Assembly: GCA_949825065.1 (NCBI GenBank)
Contig: OX463846.1
Location: 15,100,205-15,164,204 of the forward strand
Direction of reading: 5' to 3'
Source: Odontocerum albicorne
Lineage: Eukaryota; Arthropoda; Insecta; Trichoptera; Odontoceridae
Length of the DNA stretch: 64,000 nt
Shown here: positions 23,096-34,505 of the stretch, one piece after another
Layout of the letters: every line of letters starts with the position of its first letter
Position numbering within the stretch: position 1 is the first letter of the stretch
Notes under the pieces: model-generated
Seen by the model: the letters and a program-made list of their open reading frames with translations, nothing else
Databases searched by the model: none
What the model was told of the DNA's origin: nothing
Translations under genes and position numbers: made by a program

Positions 23096-23160
23096 CATGT
23101 ATTTCTTTTCAAGAATTCATTTTGATTCATTATAAAAGTCTGTAATACTTTAAATTAAAA

Positions 23161-23985
23161 TGTTGATATCAAAATTATTTTAAACCGTTTCCAGAATGAA
23201 AGGTCTAATATTTAATAACGTAGAATTCAAAAGAAACAGTTTTTATATTCTTGAAGAAACATAGATATAAACTATTAACAACCATACTTACATAACAATA
23301 GTATAAAATGTAAATGTGATAATTGAGTGTTAATATTATAAACGTTGGAAAATTCGAGCATTCTCACTATAAACTGCTTTCTTGTTTTATATATTTATAT
23401 TTTACTGTTGAACGGTAAAACTTCGAACTAAAAGTTCGACAAACCTAAGATTTGTCGTCATATTGATCGCGTGATTTGGGTTCCGTAATGTGTTTTTCTC
23501 TATATGTTTGTATTTGTTTAATGAATATTTTTTAAAGAAAATTTAAAACATGTATTTCTTTTCAAGAAATACATGTTGTTTCCTTTCAAGCAGACATATT
23601 AATTTGTTTTAAATTTTATTAAAAAAATATTCATTAAACAAATACAGACATGTAGAGAAAAATACATTAAGGAACCCAAATCACGCGATCAATATGACAA
23701 CAAATCTTTGTTTTGTCGAACTATTAGTTCGAAGTTTTACCGTTCAACAGTAAAATATAAAACAAGAAAGCAGTTTATAGTGAGAATGCTCGAATCTTCC
23801 AACGTTTATAATATTAACACTCAATTATCACATTTACATTTTATACTATTGTTATGTAAGTATTGTTGTTAATATAGTAGTTTGTATCAATTTTTCTTCA
23901 AGAATATAAAAACTGTTTCTTTTGAATTCTACGTTATTAAAGATTAGACCTTTCATTCTGGAAACGGTTTAAAATAATGTTGATA
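23161..23985. repeat. Large palindrome, two arms of about 385 bp
   Basis: 23161-23548 and 23605-23985 are inverted copies with only scattered differences (for example TTGTTGTTAATA versus the mirror of TATTAACAACC). The loop is about 56 bp and includes a smaller perfect-looking hairpin around ACATGTATTTCTTTTCAAGA. Neither arm codes for anything recognised. Recent origin is suggested by the high arm identity. A transcript would form a long double-stranded RNA. Confidence 0.85.
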
Positions 23986-24255
23986 ATAAGATAATTAAAA
24001 AAAATAAGATAATTTAAAAGTTTAGTAATTAAGTACTTGAAAATATTAAGATAATTTAAAAAAAATACATGTATGAAATAAAAAATAAATTAGCTTATGG
24101 TTATAATATAGAATTAGATTTATTATATAGTTCTTAAGTAATAAATTTGTATATGCACATAGATATAGCCTTTAGCAAATGTATATATTTTAAATCGCTG
24201 TAATAAATTAAAAAAAAACACTTTAATCTAATTCAAAGTATTACAGACTTTTATA

Positions 24256-24396
24256 ATGAATCAAAATGATAAGATGGCTGTAAAAAGTGCTGCAGACGAT
24301 AAAACGAAGAGACGATTACGTCAATCACAACCAGAAAGCAAAGAAATAAACATTGAAATAACTCGTTGTAAGAATTGTTATCTAGTTATAAGTTAG
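24256..24396 (+). CDS. 46-residue ORF in duplicated unit, copy 1
   Basis: Starts MNQNDKMAVKSAADDK, is Lys/Arg-rich in the middle (TKRRLRQSQ) and ends with CKNCYLVIS. A Cys-x2-Cys pair sits near the end. The frame is kept intact in both full copies of the tandem unit. A GTAAGA directly after ACTCGTT may be a 5' splice site, in which case this would be a first exon, perhaps of a transposon gene. I recognise no family and cannot say it is expressed. Confidence 0.3.
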   Translation: MNQNDKMAVKSAADDKTKRRLRQSQPESKEINIEITRCKNCYLVIS

Positions 24397-24653
24397 TATG
24401 CATGGTATATGTTAACTATTTCTAAGATATTAAATATTAAGATAATTTAAAAAAAATACATGTATGAAATTAAAAATAAATTAGCTTATGGTTATAATAT
24501 AGAATTAGATTTATTATATAGTTCTTAAGTAATAAATTTGTATATGCACATTGATACAGCCTTTAGCAAATGTATATATTTTAAATCGCTGTAATAAATT
24601 AAAAAAAACACTTTAATCTAACATTTTAATTCAAAGTATTACAGACTTTTATA

Positions 24654-24794
24654 ATGAATCAAAATGATAAGATGGCTGTAAAAAGTGCTGCAGACGATAA
24701 AACGAAAAGACGATTACGTCAATCACAACCAGAAAGCAAAGAAATAAACATTGAAATAACTCGTTGTAAGAATTGTTATCTAGTTATAAGTTAG
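24654..24794 (+). CDS. 46-residue ORF in duplicated unit, copy 2
   Basis: Same frame and, by reading, the same protein as copy 1 (one silent difference noted, AAG/AAA in the Lys-rich part). Identity could simply reflect a recent duplication rather than selection. Same possible splice donor after ACTCGTT. Confidence 0.3.
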   Translation: MNQNDKMAVKSAADDKTKRRLRQSQPESKEINIEITRCKNCYLVIS

Positions 24795-25019
24795 TATGCA
24801 TGGTAGATGTTAACTATTTCTAAGATATTAAATATTCAGATAATTTAAAAAAAATACATGTAAGAAATTAAAAATAAATTAGCTTATAGTTATAATACAG
24901 AATTAGATTTATTATATAGTTCTTAAGTAATAAATTTGTATTTTCACATAGATATAGCCTTTAGCAAATGTATATATTTTAGATCGCTGTAATAAATTAA
25001 AAAAAAAAAAACACATCGA

Positions 25020-25889
25020 GCAGGCGACACTAAAGTAGCAACACAAAGCAGCACAAAGACATGCGCAGCGTCATATTGAAAAATAAAATTTACTTGCGTC
25101 TTTATTGACAGGACTTTATTACTAGTGGTATACATAAAAACTAGTTATAAATTTCTTTGTCAAATATAATTTTTGTGAACATATGTTGTGTTTATAACAT
25201 TATTTCGTTGAGGTATTTTCACTTTACGAGTTCTAGCTTTTCAAGCGAAGGATAGCAACGAGTCAACTCGTAAACTTGAGAAATTATTTTATGTTTAAGT
25301 TTCTTACATATTAACATATTTACAAGCTTCCACCATATTGTATATTTTTCTTTTATGTTCATAAATCTTTTCACTGTTTCTTTTATGTTCATAAATCTTT
25401 TCACTGTTTTTTTATGTAGGTATGTGATGTAATTCAGTGGGATTACTTTTTTTGCTTTTCTACCTCACCGCTCTTCATTTTCTACACCGTTCTGTACTGT
25501 CTATACCGTCAGACTCAAAGCCCAGATATCAAACATCGTTAGATTCACACCATCATACTCGTAAAAATATTCCATCTCCCATGTAGTGTATTTTCCTGAT
25601 TTCCATTAACTTTTTTCTAATCTTCTCTACCGTCTGCTTTTCTTGTTTATACCCTAATTATCTTGTTTTTTTGGAAGACTAATGTAAGTGTTTTTTTTAT
25701 ATCCAGTTTGCACGAGTTCTCCTGTTACGTAAAGAGGGTCTGCTTCTATTTAGCTTATTCGTAAGGAAATATATCAGCCAGGATTCTTTTCTACTGCTAG
25801 GCGGTGCCGAGAATATATCCACAGTGTCATCCAGGAACATAAAAACTCAGTGCTTCTAGTATCGCGGGACAGATGAAGTAACCTTGAAA
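25020..25889. other. Intergenic, nothing recognised
   Basis: A short direct repeat of CTTTTATGTTCATAAATCTT (25349-25410, two copies). No gene motif. Confidence 0.35.
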
Positions 25890-26195
25890 AACCTATAGTT
25901 GGATTAAGTGGATTATATTGTGAAAGAAGGAAATGTAACAAGTCAGAGAAATCATTGGAGTTGTATGAAAAGGCGTATGGAAGTAAAATCGAAAGAGAAG
26001 GTGTATGGATAAAAAAGTTGAATGTAAATTTAAGATTGTGAAAGAAGGAAATGTAAGAAGTTGGATAAATCGTGAGAGTTGTGCGATAATATGTATGGAT
26101 GTAAAAGAGGAAAAATAAGTGTGTCGATAAGCAAGCCAAGCAATCAACACTATTTTCCTCTTCCAAGAGAGAATCGGCGTGATAGCATGTATGTT
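25890..26195 (+). pseudogene. LINE 3' fragment, internally duplicated
   Basis: The LINE tail word TTGTGAAAGAAGGAAATGTA occurs twice (about 25918 and 26037), each followed by an A/G-rich stretch and a TGTATGGA(T/A)GTAAAA word. A partial tandem duplication of the tail is therefore likely. The end reads ATCGGCGTGATAGCATGTAT, matching other copies' 3' ends. Confidence 0.5.
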
Positions 26196-26344
26196 TTAAT
26201 ATTTTCCAAAAATGTTAATCTTTCACACAACATTCAAAACAAAGTAATCATACAATTGAAGAATGGAAGACATTGCTGCTTAGAAATAAACCTGTGATAT
26301 TGTGCACGTACAACAAAGTGGATAAATGTATGTTTGAATAACCT

Positions 26345-26880
26345 CCGTTGCCTTGCAGAATACTTGAACAATCACAAAAGGCCGCAGCTATTTCCGGATG
26401 TTTAAAGAACACCATCTGGAAAAACAAGTGTATGAACATCCAAAGCAAGGTGAGGATATACAAGACCTGTGTCCGCCCCATAATGACATACAGCATAGAG
26501 TCCAGAGCCGACACTGTCAGAACCAAAAATCTCCTTCGAACCAGCGAAATGATGGTACTCAGGAGTATCGCTGGCAAAACTCTTCGTGATAAAGTACGAA
26601 ACACAGAAATTCGAAGGATGTGCGAAGTTGAAGATATTGTCAGATGGGGACGACAGAGAAGAAGGTTCTGGAACGAACATGTATCCAGAATGGCGGAACC
26701 AGGGGGCGTAAGAATGGCCAGGGACAGTATCCCCCAAGCAAGCAGACCTCCAGGACGAACTCCCAAAATATGGAAAGACAGCTGGCAGTCGACGTCACAA
26801 GAGGGAAACGATGATGCAGGATCATAACAGGCCAACAGGCCTAAAAGAAGAGGAAGAAGAAGAAGCCTTGTAGAATGTTT
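26345..26880 (+). pseudogene. LINE reverse transcriptase C-terminal region
   Basis: Open for about 159 codons from 26348. It holds '..AISGCLKNTIWKNKCMN', 'KVRIYKTCVRPIMTYSIE' (the R.V..P...Y..E block), 'LRTSEMMVLRSIAGKTLRDK' and 'EDIVRWGRQRRRFWNEHVSR', ending in a purine-rich GAAGAGGAAGAAGAAG stretch. This is the region between RT thumb and C-terminus in insect endonuclease/RT LINEs (commonly '..CVRPI.TY..E'). Upstream domains are missing, so it is a 5'-truncated insertion. It is among the best-preserved LINE copies here. Confidence 0.75.
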
Positions 26881-27221
26881 GTTTCGCATCCGAGGAACTC
26901 GGATTTTATTCCTTTTAGTGGCAAAAAAATAAATTAATTATTTTACGGACACACCTTTTGCCATATTTTGGGATTATTAGAACACATGGCAATATGTTCA
27001 TCGGGCCGTACTTTATTCAACGAAAGTACAACTCACATCACAAATGCCGGCATAAAAACCAAAGTACTATAGGAATAGACGAATAAAATAAAATAAGTTA
27101 CAAATTGAATTCTGACATTGAGGCTTTAAAAAGTAAAAGGTTTCCAATACGGTAGTAAGTTCGCCAGATGGTAAAGTAAAATGAATGTACGATAATACGA
27201 CATTCTACGATCCAATTACTA
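26881..27221. other. Intergenic, nothing recognised
   Basis: No supported feature. Confidence 0.3.
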
Positions 27222-28010
27222 ATGTCTACTAAGCCTTGGCACCACAAAAGAAACCTTTTGAAACGAATGTTATCAAACATGTCCAGAAAAACATGTTCTC
27301 ACCTCAACAAAATTCTTGTCAAAGATTGCCTAATGTATGAACATGAGTCTGGAAGGAACGACGAAACCCTTGACCGTTTAACCTTCGAGTGCTTTTTCCA
27401 TAGGGCGTATACATTTTACAAACTGACACCAAATAATGTGAATCAAGGTCTAGAAGTGGTTACTGACATTATTTACTTAGGCACCAGTATTATCAACAAT
27501 GGAGAATACGAGGTTGAGGTGAAAAAATTAACTGGAATGGTAAAAAGTGCGAAGTCAAATATAAAAAAGATATTGTCGAGCAGAACCATTAATATCATGG
27601 TGAAAAAGCGCTAGTTAAGGCTTTTATCTTCACGAGGAGACTTGTACTATGAGAGCAAGCGAGGGCCGTAGAATATATGTATTTGAAATGTGGTGATGGA
27701 GAAAGATGTTACGAATTCCATGGACAGCAAGGGGAACTAACGTTTCTATTCTCGATGCCTCCGGCGAGCCCTTCAATTTTTTGGGCACATTGCTCGTGAC
27801 CTAGGAGACAGTTTGGATAGACTTGCGGTTACTGAAAGCGTAAAAGAACGACGCACAAGAGGAAGAATTTTAATGCGTTGAACTAACTAAGAGACGCAAC
27901 TGGACAAGTCTTCGAGCCGCGGAGTGCAGATACTATATGTACGGAGTGGAGTCGTCAGAGGCTATCATGGGAGTCACGATGCTCAGTCATGAGCTACACA
28001 ATAGGATGAT
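27222..28010 (+). pseudogene. LINE reverse transcriptase, C-terminal third
   Basis: Begins with mixed sequence, then 'VVTDIIYLGTSIINNGEYE' (the F.YLG..I...G. block after the palm), 'KSAKSNIKKILSSRTINI', then in shifted frames a '..EKDVTNSMDSKGN' homologue of '.MLRIPWT..', 'QFFGHIAR' and 'DSLDRLAV', ending '.SHDAQS' and a GATGATGACGA tail. Several stops and frameshifts. Same subfamily as 15393-15700 on the other strand. Confidence 0.7.
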
Positions 28011-28109
28011 GACGACATTTTCCTCTTGTTCTCAAGTACGTATCTTCCTTTCGATGTGTCTTATCTTCTCTCTCTTAATTATTACTATACTAAAATGGAG
28101 TGTGGATAT

Positions 28110-28230
28110 ACATGCCTCTCTGCATGTGCACACTAATCTCGAATGTGCGGCATGGTAGGAAATTCTGGCATTCTGTCCTCTCTGCCTACCTTGACAGGGA
28201 AATGACGTGATTGTATGCATGTATGTATAT
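28110..28230 (+). pseudogene. LINE 3' end
   Basis: 'KFWHSVLSAYLDREMT' followed by a stop and TGCATGTATGTATAT matches the terminal 'VWRSVLSAYL.REMT' and 3' end words of copies at 0.7, 18.8 and 58.8 kb. Only about 100 bp. Confidence 0.5.
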
Positions 28231-28259
28231 TTTTAAGTCTTGTTGTGTTGGTTACTTTT

Positions 28260-29160
28260 ATCTTGTATTAGTATGTTGACGCATCATAGCTTAAAATATA
28301 TCTTCTTCCCCTGGCTCCATCCCAACTCATTGTCTGCGAAGACTGTTGGGGTTAGGTCTCCTCATCCTCAGGTTGTATGCTCTTCTGTCCCGGACTGCGT
28401 CCCCCAGGCCGTGCCTCTGCATCAGTTTATATTTTTGCCCCACCCATGAATTCTTTGGCCTTCCTCTGGTCGCCACTCGAGGAAGATCCATGGAGATTAC
28501 CTAGTTCACAATGTAATCGGGTGCTCTGCGTCCAACGTGCCCATACCATCTCAATCACCTCTCCTCCATCTTGCTGTTGGTGTCTGTAACACCCAGGCTT
28601 CCACGAATGCGTGAGCTTCTTATTTTGTCTCTTAGGGGCACACCTGCTGACCATCTTAGCATGCGCATTTCAGCAGTTTCTAGTTGCCTAGAGTAAGAAT
28701 TATACATCGTCCAGCATTCGGAGCCATAGAGGAGTGCGGGTCTGACAATCGTTTGGTATACTTTTCCTTTTAACTTTACTGGCATTTTCGGATCACATGG
28801 AACTCCCGTCATTGATCTAAACTTCATCCATCCCACACTAATTCTATGTGTTACATCTGCTGCACACCCTCCATCGCTATGGATGAGTGACCCAAGATAC
28901 TTAAAGAAGTCACAATATTGTAATGTTTCTCCATCCATTTGGATTACGGGAGTGACAGCATTTGTGTTCTCGAATGGTAGGTACAGATACTCTGTTTTCT
29001 TTCTGCTCAGTCTCAATCCATTGTCCTCCAAGATTCTTCTCCACCTTTTCAGACTATTTTGCAGGTCTTCGTGTTTTTTACTTATTAATACGATATCGTC
29101 TGCAAATAGTAGGATCTTTAGGAGACTGCTCATTTCCTTAAAATATATATGTATCATAAA
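28260..29160 (-). pseudogene. LINE reverse transcriptase with FADD motif
   Basis: Largest RT piece in the window. The minus-strand frame from 29157 carries 'LLFADDIVLIS' (the catalytic RT Asp pair), 'GLRLSRKKTEYLYLPF', 'FKYLGSLIHSDGG', 'KVYQTIVRPALLYGSECWT' and 'AEMRMLRWSAGVPLRDKIR', about 200 residues. A frameshift near 28560-28650 moves to 'VWARWTQSTRLHCE'/'RWYGHV' type sequence and a C-terminal '..GRPKNSW' homologue. The endonuclease domain and RT fingers are absent (5' truncated at 29160). The Asp pair is intact, but the element cannot be active. Confidence 0.8.
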
Positions 29161-29164
29161 ATGG

Positions 29165-30316
29165 AAGATGTTTTGGAGGATATTTAAACTTTATCTTTTG
29201 ATTTTTATATTTTACTGTGTTATGTAAAGGACACTTAAATGCCATTTATTATGTTAATAAACAAATACATGAAAACGATTATTTAATCTTTGTGGTCATT
29301 GGGGATCATTCAATTATAGAAAGGATTGCCTTAGAAAAAAAACTTAACTAAGTTACAAACGTGATTTACTTAGAGACACGACAAAACTTTAAATAAAACC
29401 CAATGTAATAAGTATTTACATTGTAAACATTTCTACAATGGGTAGCTAATTTGATTTATTCCCTGACGCAACGTATCCTGGGGAGACCCTCCTTCCACGA
29501 CAACCTCAATATTTACTCTAAGTAAATTTGCACGGCCAACCCTTCATCATTCATCCCATTGATGTAGGCGGTTGTGCCATTCTTGTTTTCTGGTGTATGT
29601 GTGTCAACAACCCCAAATCCTCAATTGGTACAAAAGATGGCATTATTTTGATGGATCGATGAAAAAAATGTAGAATATTCAATCGATTTTCCATTTATAT
29701 TTCAATATTTGTGGTTCTTATGGTATTTAAAAAAAAAATCCTCAAAATGTATCCTTAATAAACATTATAGTATCCTCACACTTTATTTCAATTAACTGAA
29801 TAGCGAAAAAAAAACATTTACGAAGACAAGATTAATAATAAAAATTAATTTAAATAGAGAATAAAATACACATTAACATAATACAGCTAGAAAAGTACCC
29901 AAAAAGATACAAGATCAAGAATATAGCCAATATAAAAAGCGCATTTCAGATGAATAAAATAAATCCACGAACTTTTAGCGCGTATATAACAGTTACATTT
30001 AATTTCAGCGTTTATGAGTATGTAACCAATAAGTTCATTTTACAAATACTGTCTGTTATAGAAGCGTTGCCAATATGCGCCATACTCCCTGCTATGTTTT
30101 CCGGTTTTCATAAGATTTGTGTTTGTGGAATATATTCTTTTTTGCCTCCAATTTTTCCCTCCAACTGAGCACCGCTTCTTGGCAGACGATAGATGGTGCA
30201 TGCGTTACAATATAAACCATAAATCTTTGGGAAAATGCTTCTTACTGAGCGGAAATAAAGACTTAAGATCTATTTTTATAGAAGTAATATAATGTGTCTA
30301 AATACTTATTATTACA
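29165..30316. other. Intergenic, nothing firm
   Basis: 29430-29640 is more complex than its surroundings and may be an old transposon, but no motif identifies it. Confidence 0.3.
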
Positions 30317-30625
30317 GTCGGCGGTCGTGGTGTAACGGTTAGCAATTATGCTTAACACGAGGGCAACTACGTTCGATTTCAAGTGCATTCACTTCTGGAC
30401 TCTTAGACCATAGTATATTTAAATTTATTTTTATAACTTATATGGTACTTAACATAGATTCTTATAGTGTTACTAAGCTATAAAATTGCAGTAGATATTT
30501 CAAAAAAACTGCCTGATGAAAGTGTGATTGATAGTCTTGGAACTTTGATCTCATTATCATGAGAACTTTAGGTTTGATCCATCAACACTGTGTACTTGTT
30601 GAAGTGCAACAGTTTGCACGCGATA
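30317..30625 (+). repeat. SINE family S2, tRNA-like head plus body
   Basis: Head: TCGGCGGTCGTGGTGTAACG then GTTAGCAATTATGCTTAACA (A-box GTGGTGTAACGGTTAGCA) and a weak B-box (ACGTTCGATTTC). The body contains GCAGTAGATATTTC and ends GTTGAAGTGCAACA. Co-linear with 34189-34505. Confidence 0.6.
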
Positions 30626-31079
30626 AACCAATACAAGCGCACCCGACTTCTATCCACACGAAAACTAACAATTGTATTCTATCATATTACGAGGGATTTA
30701 CTATTGCTTCCTATTATTTCTTATTGCTAATACCAGAATCTATAGAATTATTTTAGTAACGTAAACTCTTATAACATAATCAATTTGTTTTTATCGATTT
30801 ATATTTATTTGATTTTTTTACATAAAGTTAATTCATCCACGCTAAAATGATCTGTGCCATCACTGTTTGAGCCAAAAATCCAATCATAAGTGTCAATTAT
30901 AATTACATTATGTGGTAAATATTGTTACATAGTATTTAATACTGCGTGTACTGAGGAGAATATATGATATGAAGATGTATGAAGTAACATGGAATGATGT
31001 TTTAGAAGATAAATATGAACTAAAAACTATATGAGTATATCAGGTAGGATGAAAAATTGCACTCTGAGTGAAGAAAAAA
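30626..31079. other. Intergenic, nothing recognised
   Basis: No supported feature. Confidence 0.3.
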
Positions 31080-31260
31080 TTACTTAACAACTCTGGTCTA
31101 CGGGACGTGAAGATAAAACACAGAAAAATATTATTCGATGAAGTAAATCAGACGTTGAGAGATAGAAATCTGAAATGACCGAGCAACTGAAGTAGCTGTG
31201 TCAGAAAGTGTATGGATCGAGAAGACGCAAAACTGTACATCGATAGACAAATGTAGATGT
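31080..31260 (+). pseudogene. LINE C-terminal tail, eroded
   Basis: 'FDEVNQTLRDRNLK' then 'CVRKCMDREDAKLYIDRQ' matches the '.LDQVN.IL..... CMRKCMDVEEA..VC.DR.' LINE tail pattern. Directly followed by a short direct duplication (CGATAGACAAATGTAGATGT twice, 31239 and 31271). Confidence 0.5.
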
Positions 31261-31397
31261 TGACGCTCGATCGATAGACAAATGTAGATGTCTGTCCTCT
31301 CTAGGAACAAGAAACTTATTGAATGCCAATTCGTGATACGTTCTGAGGTCTTCAAGAATTCATGTTTAAAACAAGTAAATAAAAAAAATATTCTGGC

Positions 31398-31475
31398 TCT
31401 CGTAGGGAATCAAACCCGAATCATCTGGGTTTTAAATAAGCACGCTTATCACAAAGTTTCGACGCGCCGTCTGCT
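31398..31475 (-). repeat. tRNA-like SINE head, unassigned
   Basis: The minus strand has a B-box-like GGGTTTGATTCCC and upstream GATAAGCGTGC spacing resembling a tRNA A-box arm. It differs from S1-S3 heads. No stem closure, so not a tRNA gene. Confidence 0.35.
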
Positions 31476-31950
31476 TATACTGAAAAATAGCATGTGTATT
31501 TCTTATAGCTTAATTTTTTCCCCTCTATCTCTTATAAATTCCCCACCGTTCAATCAAAACTTGGTAAATTAAATATATGGTTGGTTAGAAGAAGCTGTAA
31601 CTTGCAAATACACTCAATATATCAAACAGAGGCGTTGGGTTATATTTTCGATAAAGACAATTAATTGAATATTCTGATATGTTTTTCATTTATTTAAAAT
31701 CTTATCGGTAATATTTTTTTCATTCGTGTGGAACCATTGAACATATTGAACCGGATGCCAACAATGTCTTCGACCAAAATAATCCAGCTTTCGGGTTTAT
31801 ATCACTGGAGTAGGCATAGAGCTTGCGGTTCATCCCCACACGTGATATAAACACTATCCATCAAGTAAAGAAGCAACACCATTCACACGAGTGTGAAGTC
31901 TAGTGCATGATTGACCAGAGAAACTTTTTTATTATCAATTGTTTAGGGTT
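31476..31950. other. Intergenic, nothing recognised
   Basis: No supported feature. Confidence 0.3.
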
Positions 31951-32018
31951 TCATCGAAAATAGAACCCAAAACCCCCGGTTGGAAGTCAAGTTTCTTACC
32001 AACTAGTTCATGGAGGTC
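31951..32018 (-). repeat. SINE family S1, tRNA-like head
   Basis: Minus strand GACCTCCATGAACTAGTTGG, AAGAAACTTGACTTCC, CCGGGGGTT and a GGTTCTATTT B-box remnant. Confidence 0.5.
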
Positions 32019-32130
32019 GTAATCGAATTGTTGTTGATGATAATGGAATTTTAATACGTATAGAAACATACCACAAAAATGTTTTTTATCTTATGAAAAC
32101 TGTTATATAAGCAATAATGTTCACAAAGTC

Positions 32131-32442
32131 TAAAATATGCAGTGAGACCTAAGCTTAATGATTTTCCTTAGTCATCGGCGCCGTATGGTAACACATGTTA
32201 ACTTAATATAAAATATACAGTGAGCCCTAAGCTTAATTATTACACTTAGTCATCGGCGCCGTATGGTAACACATGTTAACTAAATATAAAATATACAGTG
32301 AGCCCTAAGCTTAATTATTACACTTAGTCATCGGCGCCGTATGGTAACAAATGTTAACGTAATATAAAATATACAGTGAGACCTAAACTTAATGATAACA
32401 CTTAGTCATCGATGCCTTTTAGTGACTTGATGACTTGTATTA
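32131..32442. repeat. 78-bp satellite, about 4 units
   Basis: Units start TAAAATAT(A/G)CAGTGAG at 32131, 32209, 32287 and 32365, exactly 78 bp apart. Each contains three palindromic words: AAGCTT, GGCGCC and TTAACATGTTAA-like. Units 2 and 3 are nearly identical; units 1 and 4 are more diverged, the usual edge effect of unequal exchange. Confidence 0.9.
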
Positions 32443-32444
32443 GA

Positions 32445-33699
32445 AAAAAAAACATACTTTCAATCCGGGAGTTCTGGATTCTTCTTAGGTTCTGTATAAT
32501 TGAATTGCACTTTAATTTTCTGCAAATCAATAAATCACAAAGATATCTAATAACTTATGTAGCACCAAGTATATAAGGCGATATTGACCGTGCATTTTTG
32601 AGAGATTAAAGAGTTCAACAACCCAACCACAACCCCTGCTGTTATGGGAACGAAATAAATCTCCATCCAGCGCGATCTACACTGAAATATATCAAGTCAA
32701 TATTCATCTCCAACACTACATTGTAAAGATTTCAACTGTCTTTCCATTTTCTTAGCCAAATATAACCAACAAAAAACCAGTGGTTTCAGCATATTTTCAA
32801 TAAAAATCTCATTACATTTTTTATTACATAATTAGAATATCAGTACAACGTATTGTGTAAAATTTTATCAAGTTAAAATATTTCATTGTTTAAGTGTTTG
32901 TATAATCGAGTTATCATCAATTATTGTCGTATTCCAGTTAGATTCACTATTTCATTAAGAACAATGTGTCGCAACTTGATAATGAGGCAATCAAGTACGA
33001 TTGAGATTGTTTATATCCCGAGATAACAGCTAATATATAACACAATTTCAGGATACCTACACTTTAGTAGGGTAATATCTGTACTTAATAATGGAAAAGG
33101 GTATACGTTGGTAGATTTTCGTAATTTGTTTTGCACAATAAAGTTCATTTATATTGTTAGTTAAGACACATGGACAATCTTGTGATAATTCTTATATAAA
33201 CATTTCAACTGAATATTAGAATAGCAAGATAATATGTTATATTGAAATATATGGTAAATGATAAAGAACACTTTATCACAAGCTCTGCCAAATAATGTGG
33301 TATTACTATGGTTTTAAAATAATTATGTTCTTGACTTGTTCTCATCACATTTCCATTCTCTCTTCACATATCTACAGAATTTAATAATGCATCGTAGTAT
33401 TATTTATTTATTTTTCTTATTGAACACATAAGATTTTCTAATTGAACACATAAGGTTTTAAGCAATTTCTTCCAATACATATATTTTTTATCATAATAGA
33501 ATACAATCGGAATCCATGAGTGTGTTAAAGAGCAATATGAAATGTTACATTTTTTTGTTTAAAATGGTTCAGCTTGTTGAGAGTGATTTGTGAAATATAT
33601 GTTTACAACAGTTAAAAAATAATTAGAATAAAGACAAATCTCAAGGAAAGTTGGGATTGAGATGGGAATTATATATAATACTAGCAAATGGAATATACG
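32445..33699. other. Intergenic, nothing recognised
   Basis: AT-rich, no motif or repeat supported. Confidence 0.35.
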
Positions 33700-33975
33700 G
33701 AATCATACACGAATAGGCATATACGGAATCATATATGAATTGACATATACGGAATCATATACGAATAGGCATATTCGGAACCATATACGAATAGGCTTAT
33801 ACGGAATCATATACGAATAGGTATTTACGGAATCATATACGAATAGGCATATACGGAATATACACATATACGGACCCATATACGAATAGGCATATACGAA
33901 ATCATACACGAATTGGCATATACGAAATCATATACGTATTATATATGGAATCATAAACGAATATACATATATGGA
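33700..33975. repeat. 26-bp minisatellite, about 10 units
   Basis: Unit contains ACGAATAGGCATATACGG and AATCATAT. About ten imperfect copies, some with deletions. The unit also occurs as a single inverted trace at about 59930-59975. Long Tyr/Met frames on the minus strand result from the repeat. Confidence 0.85.
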
Positions 33976-34188
33976 ATTACTTTTAGAGATACTTTAGACC
34001 TTATAATTAATTACAAATCAGCGCTTTATATACAAATCATAACTTTTTTAAAAAAATTTAACTCGAATCAATTTTCAACTTTGATCGGAATGTTGTTTGT
34101 TGAAACTAGATCATGTTAATAATAGAGGAGACCATTGTTCACCATTTGTTTGTATTTCGCTATTGTGAATGTTAAGTGTTAGACCACA

Positions 34189-34505
34189 TCGTCGGCCGTG
34201 GTTCAATGGTTAGCATTTATGGTAAGCAGATGGGAGCTCCAGGTTAGGTACATTGCGGATTCACCTAACTGCTCTTATTACACCTGAATTTATAATTTTC
34301 TACTGCTCATAATCTACTTATCATAAAATCTTCATTAAATTATATAAACATAACGTTATATAATTTAGCTAAACAAGAAGCTGCAGCAGATTAAAACTGT
34401 TGATGGTGTTGGCACACGAATCTTGGAATTGGAAATTTGCCTTATATAGTGCAGTTCTTCAATTCGATCCCCCCTTGATTTCACTGTAGTGCAACAACTT
34501 TTTAA
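34189..34505 (+). repeat. SINE family S2, tRNA-like head plus body
   Basis: Head CGTCGGCCGTGGTTCAATGG then TTAGCATTTATGG; body with GCTGCAGCAGATTAAAACTG; end GTAGTGCAACAAC. About 50 bp 5' of the head (GAATGTTAAG.G.TAGAC.ACATCG) is also shared with the minus-strand copy at 58395-58470, so the repeat may extend further 5'. Confidence 0.6.

Larger units (their letters stand above)
24050..25010 (+). repeat. Tandem duplication, unit about 391-398 bp, 2.4 copies
   Basis: Unit starts GATAATTTAAAAAAAATACA at about 24050, 24441 and 24839. Copies 1 and 2 are near-identical over their full length, including a 46-codon frame; copy 3 stops after about 170 bp. A 45-bp part of the unit (around 24230-24270) also lies inverted at 23118-23163, outside the left palindrome arm, so the palindrome and this array form one composite structure. 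Confidence 0.85.

Noticed and set aside
26248..26889. 213-residue open frame on the minus strand
   Set aside because: It is the antisense of the LINE C-terminal frame at 26348-26827, which carries the recognisable motifs.
28555..29157. Active reverse transcriptase gene (intact FADD)
   Set aside because: 5'-truncated at the RT palm and frameshifted in the C-terminal part, so it cannot encode a working enzyme.
33700..33975. CRISPR-like array of 26-bp repeats
   Set aside because: Units are directly adjacent and imperfect, with no unique spacers, and the DNA is eukaryotic.
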